Positions 1 to 8,830 of a stretch of 22,132 nucleotides of DNA are shown here, piece after piece (the first letter of the stretch is position 1; every line of letters starts with the position of its first letter). The notes under the pieces are model-generated. The model worked only from the letters and a program-made list of their open reading frames with translations, did no database searches and was not told the DNA's origin. The position numbers and the translations under genes were made by a program. The DNA is from a virus, in IMG/VR virus record IMGVR_UViG_3300046467_001677, positions 1 through 22,132 of that record. One strand, 5' to 3'.

Positions 1-487
1 ACCACCATACATATCCATCTGATTCCAGAGTTAATGTACTATTTGTTGTATGAGTTGGTTTTTGAGTTGAAGCCGCGGCTGTGGTTGATCCTAAAACTCC
101 AGTTCCGTTAGATATACATTTGTATACATTATAATCATCTGTTATAACATAGTAAAGTGAGTCCCACAAAGTTGTGGCTCCACTTGTTGCTGTATTAGAT
201 GCGCTATAGTTATGACGATATTCGTCATAGGTTGTTCCTGTTGTCCAATCTCGTCTAACAATCGCATGCGATACATCTGTATTCGTTATTTTTTTCAATG
301 CTACCATATTACGATATGCATCGAATTCATCATTTGGACTGTCTACTGGAGTTGGCGGTACAGAATCATCTGACCACGCATGCCCTCTGCCGATAAAAGT
401 ATATGCACCTGAACTGGTTTGACTTATATCTTCAACAAATTGCTTAGCATTGTTCAAACGAAATTTTTCAGTTATTATTGCTGCCAT
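1..487 (-). CDS. 8: Baseplate wedge protein gp8 (N-terminal part, cut by window edge)
   Basis: This is the first 162 residues of a T4 gp8-like wedge protein; the rest lies beyond the left edge. In T4, gp8 is a dimer in each baseplate wedge and contacts gp7 and gp10. The translation follows T4 gp8 in order: an opening like the T4 'AIVTSKFR' region (AAIITEKFRLNNAKQF), a 'TFIGRGHAWSDD' block matching T4 'FITFGRSEPWSS', an 'AIVRRDW' block matching 'AVIPRRDW', and a 'DGYVW' block matching 'DGYVWEY'. The start ATG has an AAGGG ribosome site about 7 bases upstream and a TATAAATA late box 37 bases upstream. It is the last gene of the leftward baseplate operon visible here, directly after the gp7-like gene, which is the T4 order 6-7-8. 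Homology is by recall of the T4 sequence. Confidence 0.85.
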   Translation of the reverse strand, partial: MAAIITEKFRLNNAKQFVEDISQTSSGAYTFIGRGHAWSDDSVPPTPVDSPNDEFDAYRNMVALKKITNTDVSHAIVRRDWTTGTTYDEYRHNYSASNTATSGATTLWDSLYYVITDDYNVYKCISNGTGVLGSTTAAASTQKPTHTTNSTLTLESDGYVWW

Positions 488-523
488 TGTTTTACCCTTG
501 TAATTTAATTAATTGTTAATAGT

Positions 524-531
524 TATTTATA
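524..531 (-). promoter_or_regulatory. T4-type late promoter box (TATAAATA) ahead of gp8
   Basis: A perfect TATAAATA on the minus strand lies in the 48-bp gap between the gp7-like stop and the gp8 start. This is the consensus -10 element recognised by the T4 gp55/gp33/gp45 late transcription machinery. It would give a leader of about 30 bases carrying the AAGGG ribosome site of gp8. Confidence 0.65.
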
Positions 532-535
532 TCAT

Positions 536-3500
536 TTATCCTGTCTGAACTACAGCAGAATGATTTAAATTTGTTCTTCTGCCTAATTCTCTTTCAAGAT
601 TGCTTACTAATCTGTTCGGATACATACTACTTATGTCACTAATCCGAAGTCCTTCTGAAGGAGACTCTTGTAACATATGCTCTCCAGTCTCTAACATGAC
701 ATCATCTGATTCAGATACAAGTAAAGTATTATCTTCCATTAAGATATTATCACTATCGGTTTCATCAAGAACATAAAAATCTTCTTCATATACTTTATTC
801 ATTATCCCATAGTTCTCACTAAACATGATATTCCCTAAATCACCCATACTTGGTCCAGATTGATTTGATTCTTTCTGACCAACCATAAGCGCTTCTTCTA
901 ATATGATAGGTTTACTGAGTGTTTCATCAATAATTCTATCATTATTGTCACCAACAAAATTGTATGATGCAATTTGAGTTGATTCTTCAGACACAAAATA
1001 ATGTGTGTCCTCTAGTATTGTTTCTGTTTCAAACAACATTTCAGTATCATCTTCTAGTAAGACGATACCATCTCCACCAAAATATTCTCCAATGATATTA
1101 CCATGATCATCTTCTGGAACTATACTGTCTCCAGTTTCTGTGATTAATTTCTCTGAAATAATATTCGTTGATTCGTATAATTTCTGTCCTGCAGGTCTAA
1201 ATCCCCAATTAACACCACCAGCGATATCTGGATATGTTGCATTATTTGGTACACCATCAGTAGTGTCCGCGGCCACTTGAGCTGAAGTTCTAGAATCTCC
1301 AGGCAATCGACTTACACTATTCTTAATATCATCTAATCTTAATGCTGTTCCATTAATAGCTAGATACGGTTGAGCTGTATCTCCAGCTACTATAACTGTT
1401 GTTCTTCTTGTTGTTGATCGGTCACCCGCCACATAGGTTTCTGCAGCTCTTTGATTAAGTGGTGTCTTAGTATTATTAGAAGCAGATAATGCTCGTCTTC
1501 GTTGTGTTGATCCTGAAGTGTATAACGGAGATGAGATTAAAGTGACCTTTCTTTGTTTCATTTCTGAATCATAAGATTCTGAATGATCAGTTAATACTAA
1601 AGTCTTTCCTCTACCATGCCAACCACCTACATATCCTGGATTTGGAGCTGGAATAGTTGTATGAGTATATGTTTCTCCACCACCTTCTGCAGCTGTTTTT
1701 TGTGCTTGACTTGGTATATATGTATCTGCTGTAATTGCTGTAGGTTCTCGTTTCGTTACAATATCTTCTGGAGTCCAATTAAGTTCTATTGAAGTTCCTG
1801 TAAAGTAGTTTGTAGAAGCTGCTGTGTTTTGTATAATTTCTGTTCCAGAGAATTGTGATCCGGCTTTACCCCAATCTTTCTGATCTCTATGAACAATAAT
1901 AAATTTGTTTGTTGTGTCGTGTTGCATTACAATACCTAAGGCATCAGAAGTAGCACCTCTTACTTTAGTTCCTACTGCTAAGGCATTGTTTAATGTTGAA
2001 TAATATATCTTATGTTGATTGTATGCTGGGAATATTTCTAATCGTTTATTAACTCTATGTCCCTTTACTGAAACTTCAGCCATGAGATATCTATTAAAGA
2101 AATCTCTATCAGCCGGTTCAAATGTTGTCCCTACAATAAGAGCTTGTGCCCCCTCCGGAGTATTTGGAACAGTTGAATAGAATATTCCTGATGCTTGATC
2201 TTTAAAAACTTTATAACCGATTGCTTGTGGGGGATCTTGGCTATCATAAAGGATTGGTGCGTAACGATCTTCTATTGACAAGAATCTTTCAGTAGACATG
2301 ACACCTTCACCAGTTTCTAATTCTATCTTACCAATTGGATCAGCTGAACTTGTAAATGTTAAATGACTACTTGTTTCTAATGGAGATCCAACTTCTGAAA
2401 TTTCAAAAGTTGCAAAGGGTGTAGACGGACTTGTTTCAGTTCCACCTACCATCTCTTGATGAATAGTAAATGTATCTCCTTCTCTATAGTCTGTACCTCT
2501 AGTAATGATTTGTAAGTTTGAATATGTTGTATTTGACATTAATTGTAATGATACTGTACACCCTGAACCAGGAACTCCACCAGCAGTATGAACAACAGGA
2601 CTTATATTTGTGTATACTCCTGTAGCTCCAGTTCCTGTCAATGTTAATTGATTTAATCTTGTTATCCCACCCGGAACTGTTCCATCTTCTAAGGCTAGGT
2701 CAGCCACATCCATTCTTGAACCAATAATTAATGTTGGAACAAACGCTCTTGTACTTGGCCCATCCATCACTGCCGTATCTGGATCATCTCCTCCAAAACT
2801 GGCTTTATATACAGTTGCTCTTGCGTCAATTTGATTTCTAATGGCCATTTCACCAAAGAAAATTGATCCTGCAGGAGATAATAATGATTTAACAATACTT
2901 CTAAATTGATTAATACTTGTACCGACTTTAATTATATATGAGTAATCTTGATAAACTTTACCATCATGTAATCTTTGTGAATCGACTGAAGGGAATCCTG
3001 TATCATTAGTAAAGTTTCCACCTATTAAAGAAGTACCTTGTAATACTCCCCGAGCGGTTGCAGGGTTAATTTTAGCAATGAAGAAAGTTTTTGATGGACT
3101 CTCATCTGTAGTACAATAATCTCCATCATTAAATATACCTTTCACATCTTTTAATGTAACAATATTTTTTGAAGGATCAAAAGTATGGATTGTTCCAGTC
3201 GCTCCTGTTAAACTAGCTGTAACTTTTGTAGCTCCAACAAGAGCACCTGAAGCAGATTTAACTATAGCATGTTGTCTATAATTACCAATACCACCTTCAT
3301 CAAAGTCATGACCTACATTTTGCATCTCCAATTTTTTGATTGAACCAATGTCATCACCCCAAGCCCACAGTTTAGCACCTTGAACAGAACCATATACACC
3401 TCCGGCCGTTACATTCGTTTGTAGTATAGTACATGATGAAGCTGATGTCAGACCTGTGATTGTTCCTGACGGAACTCCGGCAACATCTGTAGTTCTTTTA

Positions 3501-5965
3501 TAAACTAATATTCTTTTCTTGTCAGTATCCTGACTTACTACGACCATTAGACCATTACTTCCTGATTCTCTTATGACTTCTCCAACTGTAAAAGTTGTAC
3601 CTGTTGTCATAGTGTCATAATAAATAAATCCACCTACAAAAACTTGTGGTGGAGTTTTATAATTTATTCCAGGATTTGTTATTTGTATTTTGTTGATAGC
3701 TCCTGCTTCTTCATTAGTAACATAACCTGGTTCAGGTTCAAACTCTTGTGTTACTACATTCCATCTGTCTGGTCTTAATGCATTTTCTAACGCTAATCCT
3801 CTGAATGATGCGATCACTTCTACAACATCACTATTAGCAAGAGTGTATGATACTCCTTGAGTATCCAAGACTGCTAAATTACCTATAAGAGTTATTTTTT
3901 GACCTGACTGATCTGTTATGAAATCTGTTTCTCTAGTTAATTCTGTTAAGTTACCAGCTTCATTACTTGCAAAAACTTCTACTTTTGTTGGATCGAAACC
4001 TAGTACTCTACCTTCATTACTTAAACCTTGAAATATTGTTTGACCAGCTGTAGCTGTATAAGTATGAATTCCAAATGTTGTTCCTGACTCTAATTCTATA
4101 TTTCCATCAGTCACACCTACAATTGCTGATGCAAGAGAACCAGCTGTACCGTCATTAAGAAATACTAACTGATCGCCTGTTGAATACCCTCGCGTAGCTA
4201 GTGGTACACCACCGGTATTTCCACTGACAGCTGAATATCCTCCATGACCAATTCCACCATCATCAATAATTACTTCAGTAATTCCACCTCTACCAATTGA
4301 ACTAATAAGATTGAGTGATTGTGAAGCTGTTCCTCCAGCTGGAGATTGATAATTGAAACTTTCATCTTCTACATATAAAGAACCTGTTGATGCTTCTTCT
4401 CCGTAAAGTCCACCAGCCATACTTCTAACACTTGGTTGTAAATTTATCCATTGTTGATCTGGTATTTGTGAATCGTTACTCAATAATACACCATACGCAT
4501 CTTCAAGTTGTATATTCTCGTTACTTTCCATTATCAATATTACTTCTGGGTTATGTGTAACCATACCATCATAAAAATCTGTATTTTCATCTAGTAAAAC
4601 ATAATCAGTAATTAAATTTTCATCTATGTCATAAACTGATTCTTCTGTTAATAATGAACCAACTCCTGTTCCTGTTTCTAATCCTAAAGGTCTTACATCA
4701 TAATCTTCTGAATGTAAAGCATGTTCAAATGTAAGTGAATCATCATCTTCATATAAGATATTATCGCCGTCCTCATTTAAGATATAAATAGTAGTAGGGT
4801 TCTCTACACGAATGATATCTTCTGAGTCTCCAGCAGTACCATCTTCTATCCCAACATAAATACTACCTTCAGTAGGATCTATATTACTCATGATACCACG
4901 AACTGTACCTAAGGCATCTATTCTAAGTCCATCTCTGTCACTTATAACAACTGGATCTCCTTGATCGAAAATTCCTTTATGAGGTAAAATAGGTTCTATC
5001 TCATAAGCATTTCCACCGTCATTTGTACCACCAACACCACTAGACTTATTAATCCAAGCTTGTGCTATAATAGTTGCTCCAGTATATTTTGTAATTTGTC
5101 CACCGACATATTTTGTTAAGTCAGCTGTACTGTATACTCTCATTACAGTAGGTTGATCGAATTCTGATTCAGAAGCCCTTATGACATTCTCTGTCGGGAA
5201 TGTTATTTCAGCCTCTTGGCCATAAAGTATTCTGAATAAAAACTCGTATGATTCTTTTGTACCTTTTGCTAAGTATAATTCTTTAATGTGCTTTTGTAAT
5301 AATCTTTTATTTACTTTAATATCTACTGGAGAAAGTGAAAAATCAATAAATGGCATGAAGTCTCGTCTGAAGTATTCTACAAAATCTCCAGAAGTCTTGT
5401 CAATATCAGCATATGATAGTAAATTGTTTGCAGCATGTAAAGGACTAGCTTTGAAACCAGCTACTTTAGCCGTCATGGTAGAAGTCATTCCTGTTATAGT
5501 TTCATCTATATCAAATTGAGCTTCTGAGAATTGTTCTATATAAAGGTTAGAACTTGAACCTATGACCTCGATTTTTCCAATAGCACCTGAAATAGATCCT
5601 ACAACATATTCACCCATCTCAAAAGATGTTGGTTGTGGTGCTACATCTCCTCCCACATCTGGTGGAACATCAACATCATATTCATAATTTAATTTGGCCG
5701 AGGTGATCGAAGATGGAGCATAACTTCCTGGCTCTTGTAACATATTGCCTCTCTGGCCGTCTGTATTAAAAGCCTCTCCAGCTACTGTTCCATCTTCTAA
5801 ACCAATATAATCAATGTCTGCCGCATCTTTATAGATCAGTTGTCCTTTCTCTAAAAACTCAAAATAAGCTTTCAGGAAAGAGATAAATCGAGGTCCTTCT
5901 TCCTGATAAAACTCAGGTAGTAGTTCCTCGACTTGATCCGCGATTCTGTCGTAAAAGATCGGCAT
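536..5965 (-). CDS. 7: Giant baseplate wedge protein, gp7-like (1809 aa)
   Basis: Structural wedge protein, much longer than T4 gp7 (1032 aa). Three blocks match T4 gp7: an N-terminal helix (residues about 15-40, LLPEFYQEEGPRFISFLKAY, like T4 'MMPDSYLLQDSNFEAFCEAY'); residues about 225-257 ending KGTKESYEFLFRILYGQEAE, like T4 'KGIEASYKFLFKVLYNEEVE'; and residues about 1010-1045, YSYIIKVGTS then LLSPAGSIFFGEM, like T4 'YYVMKIKS' then 'FVHPVGFGFIAI'. Between and after these blocks are beta-rich insertions: several copies of a 'GE-V-G-SGA-G' module, one 'YTATAGQT' domain (about 635-722), and many acidic 'LLEDDT/MLETG' repeats, densest at about 1608-1771. The ATG has no clear ribosome site (it follows TTAATTAATT), so coupling to the 154-aa gene, whose stop is 13 bases upstream, is likely. 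Position between gp6 and gp8 supports the call. The T4 N-terminal fibronectin-like region is absent. Confidence 0.85.
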   Translation of the reverse strand: MPIFYDRIADQVEELLPEFYQEEGPRFISFLKAYFEFLEKGQLIYKDAADIDYIGLEDGTVAGEAFNTDGQRGNMLQEPGSYAPSSITSAKLNYEYDVDVPPDVGGDVAPQPTSFEMGEYVVGSISGAIGKIEVIGSSSNLYIEQFSEAQFDIDETITGMTSTMTAKVAGFKASPLHAANNLLSYADIDKTSGDFVEYFRRDFMPFIDFSLSPVDIKVNKRLLQKHIKELYLAKGTKESYEFLFRILYGQEAEITFPTENVIRASESEFDQPTVMRVYSTADLTKYVGGQITKYTGATIIAQAWINKSSGVGGTNDGGNAYEIEPILPHKGIFDQGDPVVISDRDGLRIDALGTVRGIMSNIDPTEGSIYVGIEDGTAGDSEDIIRVENPTTIYILNEDGDNILYEDDDSLTFEHALHSEDYDVRPLGLETGTGVGSLLTEESVYDIDENLITDYVLLDENTDFYDGMVTHNPEVILIMESNENIQLEDAYGVLLSNDSQIPDQQWINLQPSVRSMAGGLYGEEASTGSLYVEDESFNYQSPAGGTASQSLNLISSIGRGGITEVIIDDGGIGHGGYSAVSGNTGGVPLATRGYSTGDQLVFLNDGTAGSLASAIVGVTDGNIELESGTTFGIHTYTATAGQTIFQGLSNEGRVLGFDPTKVEVFASNEAGNLTELTRETDFITDQSGQKITLIGNLAVLDTQGVSYTLANSDVVEVIASFRGLALENALRPDRWNVVTQEFEPEPGYVTNEEAGAINKIQITNPGINYKTPPQVFVGGFIYYDTMTTGTTFTVGEVIRESGSNGLMVVVSQDTDKKRILVYKRTTDVAGVPSGTITGLTSASSCTILQTNVTAGGVYGSVQGAKLWAWGDDIGSIKKLEMQNVGHDFDEGGIGNYRQHAIVKSASGALVGATKVTASLTGATGTIHTFDPSKNIVTLKDVKGIFNDGDYCTTDESPSKTFFIAKINPATARGVLQGTSLIGGNFTNDTGFPSVDSQRLHDGKVYQDYSYIIKVGTSINQFRSIVKSLLSPAGSIFFGEMAIRNQIDARATVYKASFGGDDPDTAVMDGPSTRAFVPTLIIGSRMDVADLALEDGTVPGGITRLNQLTLTGTGATGVYTNISPVVHTAGGVPGSGCTVSLQLMSNTTYSNLQIITRGTDYREGDTFTIHQEMVGGTETSPSTPFATFEISEVGSPLETSSHLTFTSSADPIGKIELETGEGVMSTERFLSIEDRYAPILYDSQDPPQAIGYKVFKDQASGIFYSTVPNTPEGAQALIVGTTFEPADRDFFNRYLMAEVSVKGHRVNKRLEIFPAYNQHKIYYSTLNNALAVGTKVRGATSDALGIVMQHDTTNKFIIVHRDQKDWGKAGSQFSGTEIIQNTAASTNYFTGTSIELNWTPEDIVTKREPTAITADTYIPSQAQKTAAEGGGETYTHTTIPAPNPGYVGGWHGRGKTLVLTDHSESYDSEMKQRKVTLISSPLYTSGSTQRRRALSASNNTKTPLNQRAAETYVAGDRSTTRRTTVIVAGDTAQPYLAINGTALRLDDIKNSVSRLPGDSRTSAQVAADTTDGVPNNATYPDIAGGVNWGFRPAGQKLYESTNIISEKLITETGDSIVPEDDHGNIIGEYFGGDGIVLLEDDTEMLFETETILEDTHYFVSEESTQIASYNFVGDNNDRIIDETLSKPIILEEALMVGQKESNQSGPSMGDLGNIMFSENYGIMNKVYEEDFYVLDETDSDNILMEDNTLLVSESDDVMLETGEHMLQESPSEGLRISDISSMYPNRLVSNLERELGRRTNLNHSAVVQTG

Positions 5966-5978
5966 AATTAATTAATTA

Positions 5979-6443
5979 TTACGCTAATGCGCCACCTTGA
6001 TTGGATAAAATTACCCAATTTGAACCATTGAAATACAGTACAACTGCATCACCAACTTCAGCAAAAGTTATAGTTGCATAACCCAACAAATTTGCTGGTG
6101 TTATAACTGTTGTTTGCGTATTAGTTGTTTCAACTGCTTGATACATGAATTTTAACATTCCTTGTGTACCATTAGCCAAACTTACAGCATTTGCACCTGA
6201 ACTAGATGTACCTGTAGTAAAAGCAGTAACAGGTAGTGCTACACTCGCAACACCTCCATTCGTTAATGCTTGTTGTTGGTCTGCAGCAAATGCTAGGAAT
6301 GATGGTAAGTAATTTAATACGTTAGCAACTGTGACCTTTTTGTTTACTGGAGTTCCAGCAGGGTCATCAATTACGTGTAGTAAATCCACACTATCTATTC
6401 CTGTGCTTAAATCGGTAAGCGCCGTTATTTTTTTATCAGCCAT
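5979..6443 (-). CDS. Small phage structural protein of unknown role (154 aa)
   Basis: A short protein with a hydrophilic N-terminal segment ('[20 protein letters not shown]' then '[20 protein letters not shown]') that resembles an opening found on many phage fibre and decoration proteins. The rest is small-residue and Val/Thr-rich, predicted mostly beta, ending in a '[19 protein letters not shown]' strand pair typical of collar or fibre-tip domains. It has no signal peptide or TM segment. It has the strongest ribosome site in the window (AAGGAGGAA, about 8 bases before the ATG). A hairpin terminator sits just upstream, so it seems to be expressed at a level different from gp6. Its place between gp6 and gp7 suggests a baseplate or fibre accessory that T4 lacks. 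Identification as structural is inference from composition and context. Confidence 0.7.
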   Translation of the reverse strand: MADKKITALTDLSTGIDSVDLLHVIDDPAGTPVNKKVTVANVLNYLPSFLAFAADQQQALTNGGVASVALPVTAFTTGTSSSGANAVSLANGTQGMLKFMYQAVETTNTQTTVITPANLLGYATITFAEVGDAVVLYFNGSNWVILSNQGGALA

Positions 6444-6450
6444 TTTTAGT

Positions 6451-6459
6451 TTCCTCCTT
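6451..6459 (-). promoter_or_regulatory. Unusually strong Shine-Dalgarno site for the 154-aa gene
   Basis: The minus strand reads AAGGAGGAAACTAAAA then ATG, a nearly complete anti-16S match at ideal spacing. Most other genes here have only GAGG, AGGA or nothing. High-level translation of the 154-aa protein is inferred. Confidence 0.7.
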
Positions 6460-6472
6460 AAATAGCATTGTT

Positions 6473-6489
6473 AAAACCCCTTTCGGGGG
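6473..6489 (-). terminator. Rho-independent terminator-like hairpin after gp6
   Basis: On the minus strand CCCC-GAAA-GGGG is followed directly by TTTT: a compact GC stem with a stable GNRA-type tetraloop and a short U tract. It lies about 33 bases downstream of the gp6 stop and 30 bases upstream of the next ATG. The T run is only four bases, so it may attenuate rather than stop transcription, or protect mRNA 3' ends. On the plus strand there is no T run. Confidence 0.6.
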
Positions 6490-6496
6490 ATCCTAC

Positions 6497-6514
6497 TCCA
6501 TGCATATACATGGA
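6497..6514 (-). repeat. Inverted repeat between gp6 stop and terminator
   Basis: TCCATG-CATATA-CATGGA is a perfect 6-bp stem with a 6-base loop immediately 3' of the gp6 stop codon and just upstream of the terminator hairpin, giving two tandem hairpins in a 78-bp gap. A role in mRNA stability or processing is inferred. Confidence 0.5.
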
Positions 6515-6521
6515 TCATAGT

Positions 6522-8387
6522 TTAGGAGTAACTAGAAGTGGTTGTATAACCAACTCCAGCACTCGTTTCACCACTTGCAACCGTATCTGCTACACCCGTA
6601 ACAGAGATTTCGGAAGCTGTGATATCCAACAGTTGATTCCGACTCGATATGACATCATATGAGCGTGGAATAACTGTGAAATCTATTGTATCATCAGTAT
6701 TAGATGTAGAACTCATTATTAATGAATTCAAATTTACTTTACCTGATGAATATGTTATTGTTCCTGCTGTATTATCTTTATAAACGCGTGTAGAACTTGA
6801 GACATAAAATCTTCTTACGGCACCTGAACCATCGTCATCATAAAAATATTCTTGTGCGTCACCAGAAATATAAAAACCTGTTGTTGCTAAAATCCCACCA
6901 CCTGTTTTATTGTGATCAACATGCGGGTTGTACAAAGCATTACCAAAATCTAATATATAAGACGCCGCGGTTCCATCTGTTGTAGTCAATAAATTCTTTC
7001 TTAATTTGATTTTTGTGATATTAGAAAGAACAGATGTTTCTGTCGCATCTATTTTAGTTGATAATTGAGATTGTCTGAACATAGTATCGAATCCTGCAAG
7101 ACTTTGAGTATCGTAAGATAGAATAGAAGCTCTAACTAATGTTTCTAATGCTGATTGAGTTTGAGATGTTTTTGTTGGATTAAACTTAAAATCACTTGTA
7201 ACAAGTATTTGTAATATCTCTGAATCTAGTACTTCTGGTCTTACTGTTAAAACACTCAACTCTTTTAAAGATTTTTTTAATGTATCTTTTTCAGTTGTTG
7301 TTAAATTGTTTGAATATTGAGAAGGTTTAATAGAAACATATACCTTTCCATATGATATAGGATCATGGTCTTCTCCACCCCATACAGCTATTGAATCTGC
7401 TCCTGGATATAACTCTTGTAATTTTGCTTTGTAATCTTGAACTGTAACTAATCTATTTTGTGAAGTATAGAATTTACTAGCTGAGAATTTAATTTGGTCT
7501 GGAGTCTCAATGTCTTTACCACCTGATGCCATTACTGTACTTGTAAATGATACATCAGAGTTCCCATTAATTGATGTGGCCATTGAAAAAATGGACGCTC
7601 CATTAGCATGTTCTGTATCTGTTACTAAATAAGAGATAGAAATTATATCGCTATCTTTTGGTTGTTTTCCAATTACATCATCTCCAAAATATATTTCAAA
7701 CAAACCATCATCATTTTCTTGAAGATAAAACACTTCTGATGTTGATGTAATACCTGTTAAATCACCAGCCAAACTCCAACTTGTTACTACACTATTTGAA
7801 GTCATGTTAATTGTTATCGTTGATGTATCGACATCAGCATTTAATATTGGAAATCTTTGATTAGCAATTTGACCACTGTACCTATAAATATCAGTAGATA
7901 ATTGTCCTTGATAAATCTCTAAATCTTTAAATACAAATGTTGTTCCTGATGGTACTATTGTTTTATTATCTAAAGCTATAAATGTATATGATGTTCCATC
8001 AAAAACAGTTGTGAATTCATGGCCTCTCAACATAGTTAAACTAGATGGAGTATTACCCGCTACTGATGGATTTCTAACCGTTAAATCAAAAGTAGCTTTA
8101 GCGGCTGTTCGGGAAGAAGGTGTATATCCTAATTCTTTAGCTCGCGACACCACATTCTTTCGGATTTGTGCTGTGTCTAAAAACATCTCCGATGCTATCA
8201 TGTTAGCATTGAATGCTGAAGTGTGAGCAGAGTATGCTAACAAATCTGTAAGTAAAGATAAATTAGATCCTTCAAACTCATAGTCTTTTAAAACTGATTG
8301 TCCTTTTAAGTATTCTTTTAGACTTGCTTCTACTTCATCAAAGTCTAAATCTGTTATATTAATATTTGAACTGTTTATTGTTGCCAT
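6522..8387 (-). CDS. 6: Baseplate wedge protein gp6
   Basis: At 621 aa this is close to T4 gp6 (660 aa). gp6 forms the inner ring that joins the six wedges and is related to the phage Mu/P2 baseplate J family. The N-terminal region has the family pattern: a short 'NITDLDFDEVEASLKEYLK' motif, then 'YEFEGSNLSLLTDLLAYSAH' and 'NANMIASEMFLDTAQIRKNV', and 'AKELGYTP'. These are the signature segments of J/gp6 proteins, where successive helices pack before a beta domain. The middle has 'GLFEIYFGDDVIGKQPKD', matching the family 'FGDG--G--P' turn, and a later 'VTVQDYKAKLQELYPGADSIAVWGGEDHDP' segment typical of gp6/J C-terminal halves. The ATG follows the gp25 stop by one base (TAACATG), so translation is probably coupled. 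The call is firm. Confidence 0.93.
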   Translation of the reverse strand: MATINSSNINITDLDFDEVEASLKEYLKGQSVLKDYEFEGSNLSLLTDLLAYSAHTSAFNANMIASEMFLDTAQIRKNVVSRAKELGYTPSSRTAAKATFDLTVRNPSVAGNTPSSLTMLRGHEFTTVFDGTSYTFIALDNKTIVPSGTTFVFKDLEIYQGQLSTDIYRYSGQIANQRFPILNADVDTSTITINMTSNSVVTSWSLAGDLTGITSTSEVFYLQENDDGLFEIYFGDDVIGKQPKDSDIISISYLVTDTEHANGASIFSMATSINGNSDVSFTSTVMASGGKDIETPDQIKFSASKFYTSQNRLVTVQDYKAKLQELYPGADSIAVWGGEDHDPISYGKVYVSIKPSQYSNNLTTTEKDTLKKSLKELSVLTVRPEVLDSEILQILVTSDFKFNPTKTSQTQSALETLVRASILSYDTQSLAGFDTMFRQSQLSTKIDATETSVLSNITKIKLRKNLLTTTDGTAASYILDFGNALYNPHVDHNKTGGGILATTGFYISGDAQEYFYDDDGSGAVRRFYVSSSTRVYKDNTAGTITYSSGKVNLNSLIMSSTSNTDDTIDFTVIPRSYDVISSRNQLLDITASEISVTGVADTVASGETSAGVGYTTTSSYS

Positions 8388-8388
8388 G

Positions 8389-8802
8389 TTATCTTATTCT
8401 CTCTAATGTCAGATTTAATTCGTGTGGACTGGGATCATTCCCAACAGCATAAACCAAAAGAACATTTAATGAATGTCCTCGAGATTGAGCCATTACACTT
8501 GTAACAGTAGCTCGAGGCTCATTACTTTCTATTAAATCAATTATATCATTTTCTAAAACTTTAGTATGAGCCATATCTAATTCAAATAACTTACTTCTAA
8601 GATTGAGTCCTAAACTAGGTTTGAATGGTCTTTCATAATGATTTGTTTGTAATAAATTTTTAATTGATCTACTTACTGCATGCATATCATATTTCAAAAC
8701 AACATCCCTACTATTTGGATGTAATCTCATATTTATATCAATATCAGTAAACCACCTTCGTGCTGTTCTTGTTGCTTTATTTTTACTATTAAATTGGGCC
8801 AT
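8389..8802 (-). CDS. 25: Baseplate wedge protein gp25 (lysozyme-like fold family)
   Basis: 137 aa, close to T4 gp25 (132 aa), of the GPW/gp25 family. gp25 sits in the core wedge bundle with gp6 and gp53 and starts sheath assembly. Visible family features are the early 'FTDIDINMRLHP' segment, 'AVSRSIKNLLQTNHYERPFKPSLGLNLRSKLFE' (T4: 'SIKNSLLGIITTRKGSRPFDPEFGCDLSDQLFE') and the conserved 'ESNEPRATV' motif containing the EPR triad. The N-terminus carries about ten extra basic residues (NSKNKATRTARRW). The start lacks a Shine-Dalgarno site but lies exactly five bases after a TATAAATA late box, so leaderless translation is possible. It precedes gp6, as in many myophages. Confidence 0.93.
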   Translation of the reverse strand: MAQFNSKNKATRTARRWFTDIDINMRLHPNSRDVVLKYDMHAVSRSIKNLLQTNHYERPFKPSLGLNLRSKLFELDMAHTKVLENDIIDLIESNEPRATVTSVMAQSRGHSLNVLLVYAVGNDPSPHELNLTLERIR

Positions 8803-8807
8803 ACTAC

Positions 8808-8815
8808 TATTTATA
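8808..8815 (-). promoter_or_regulatory. Late promoter box (TATAAATA) five bases from the gp25 ATG
   Basis: Minus-strand TATAAATA-GTAGT-ATG in the 28-bp gap between the 623-aa gene and gp25. With T4 late-promoter geometry, where initiation falls about six bases after the box, transcription would begin at or next to the A of the start codon. Confidence 0.65.
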
Positions 8816-8830
8816 TCATTTTATCCATTA

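Noticed and set aside
7873-7880. TATAAATA on the plus strand inside gp6, and a minus-strand copy at 12331-12338 inside the gp27-like gene.
   Set aside because: Inside coding sequence, the first antisense; a few copies are expected by chance in 22 kb of AT-rich DNA.
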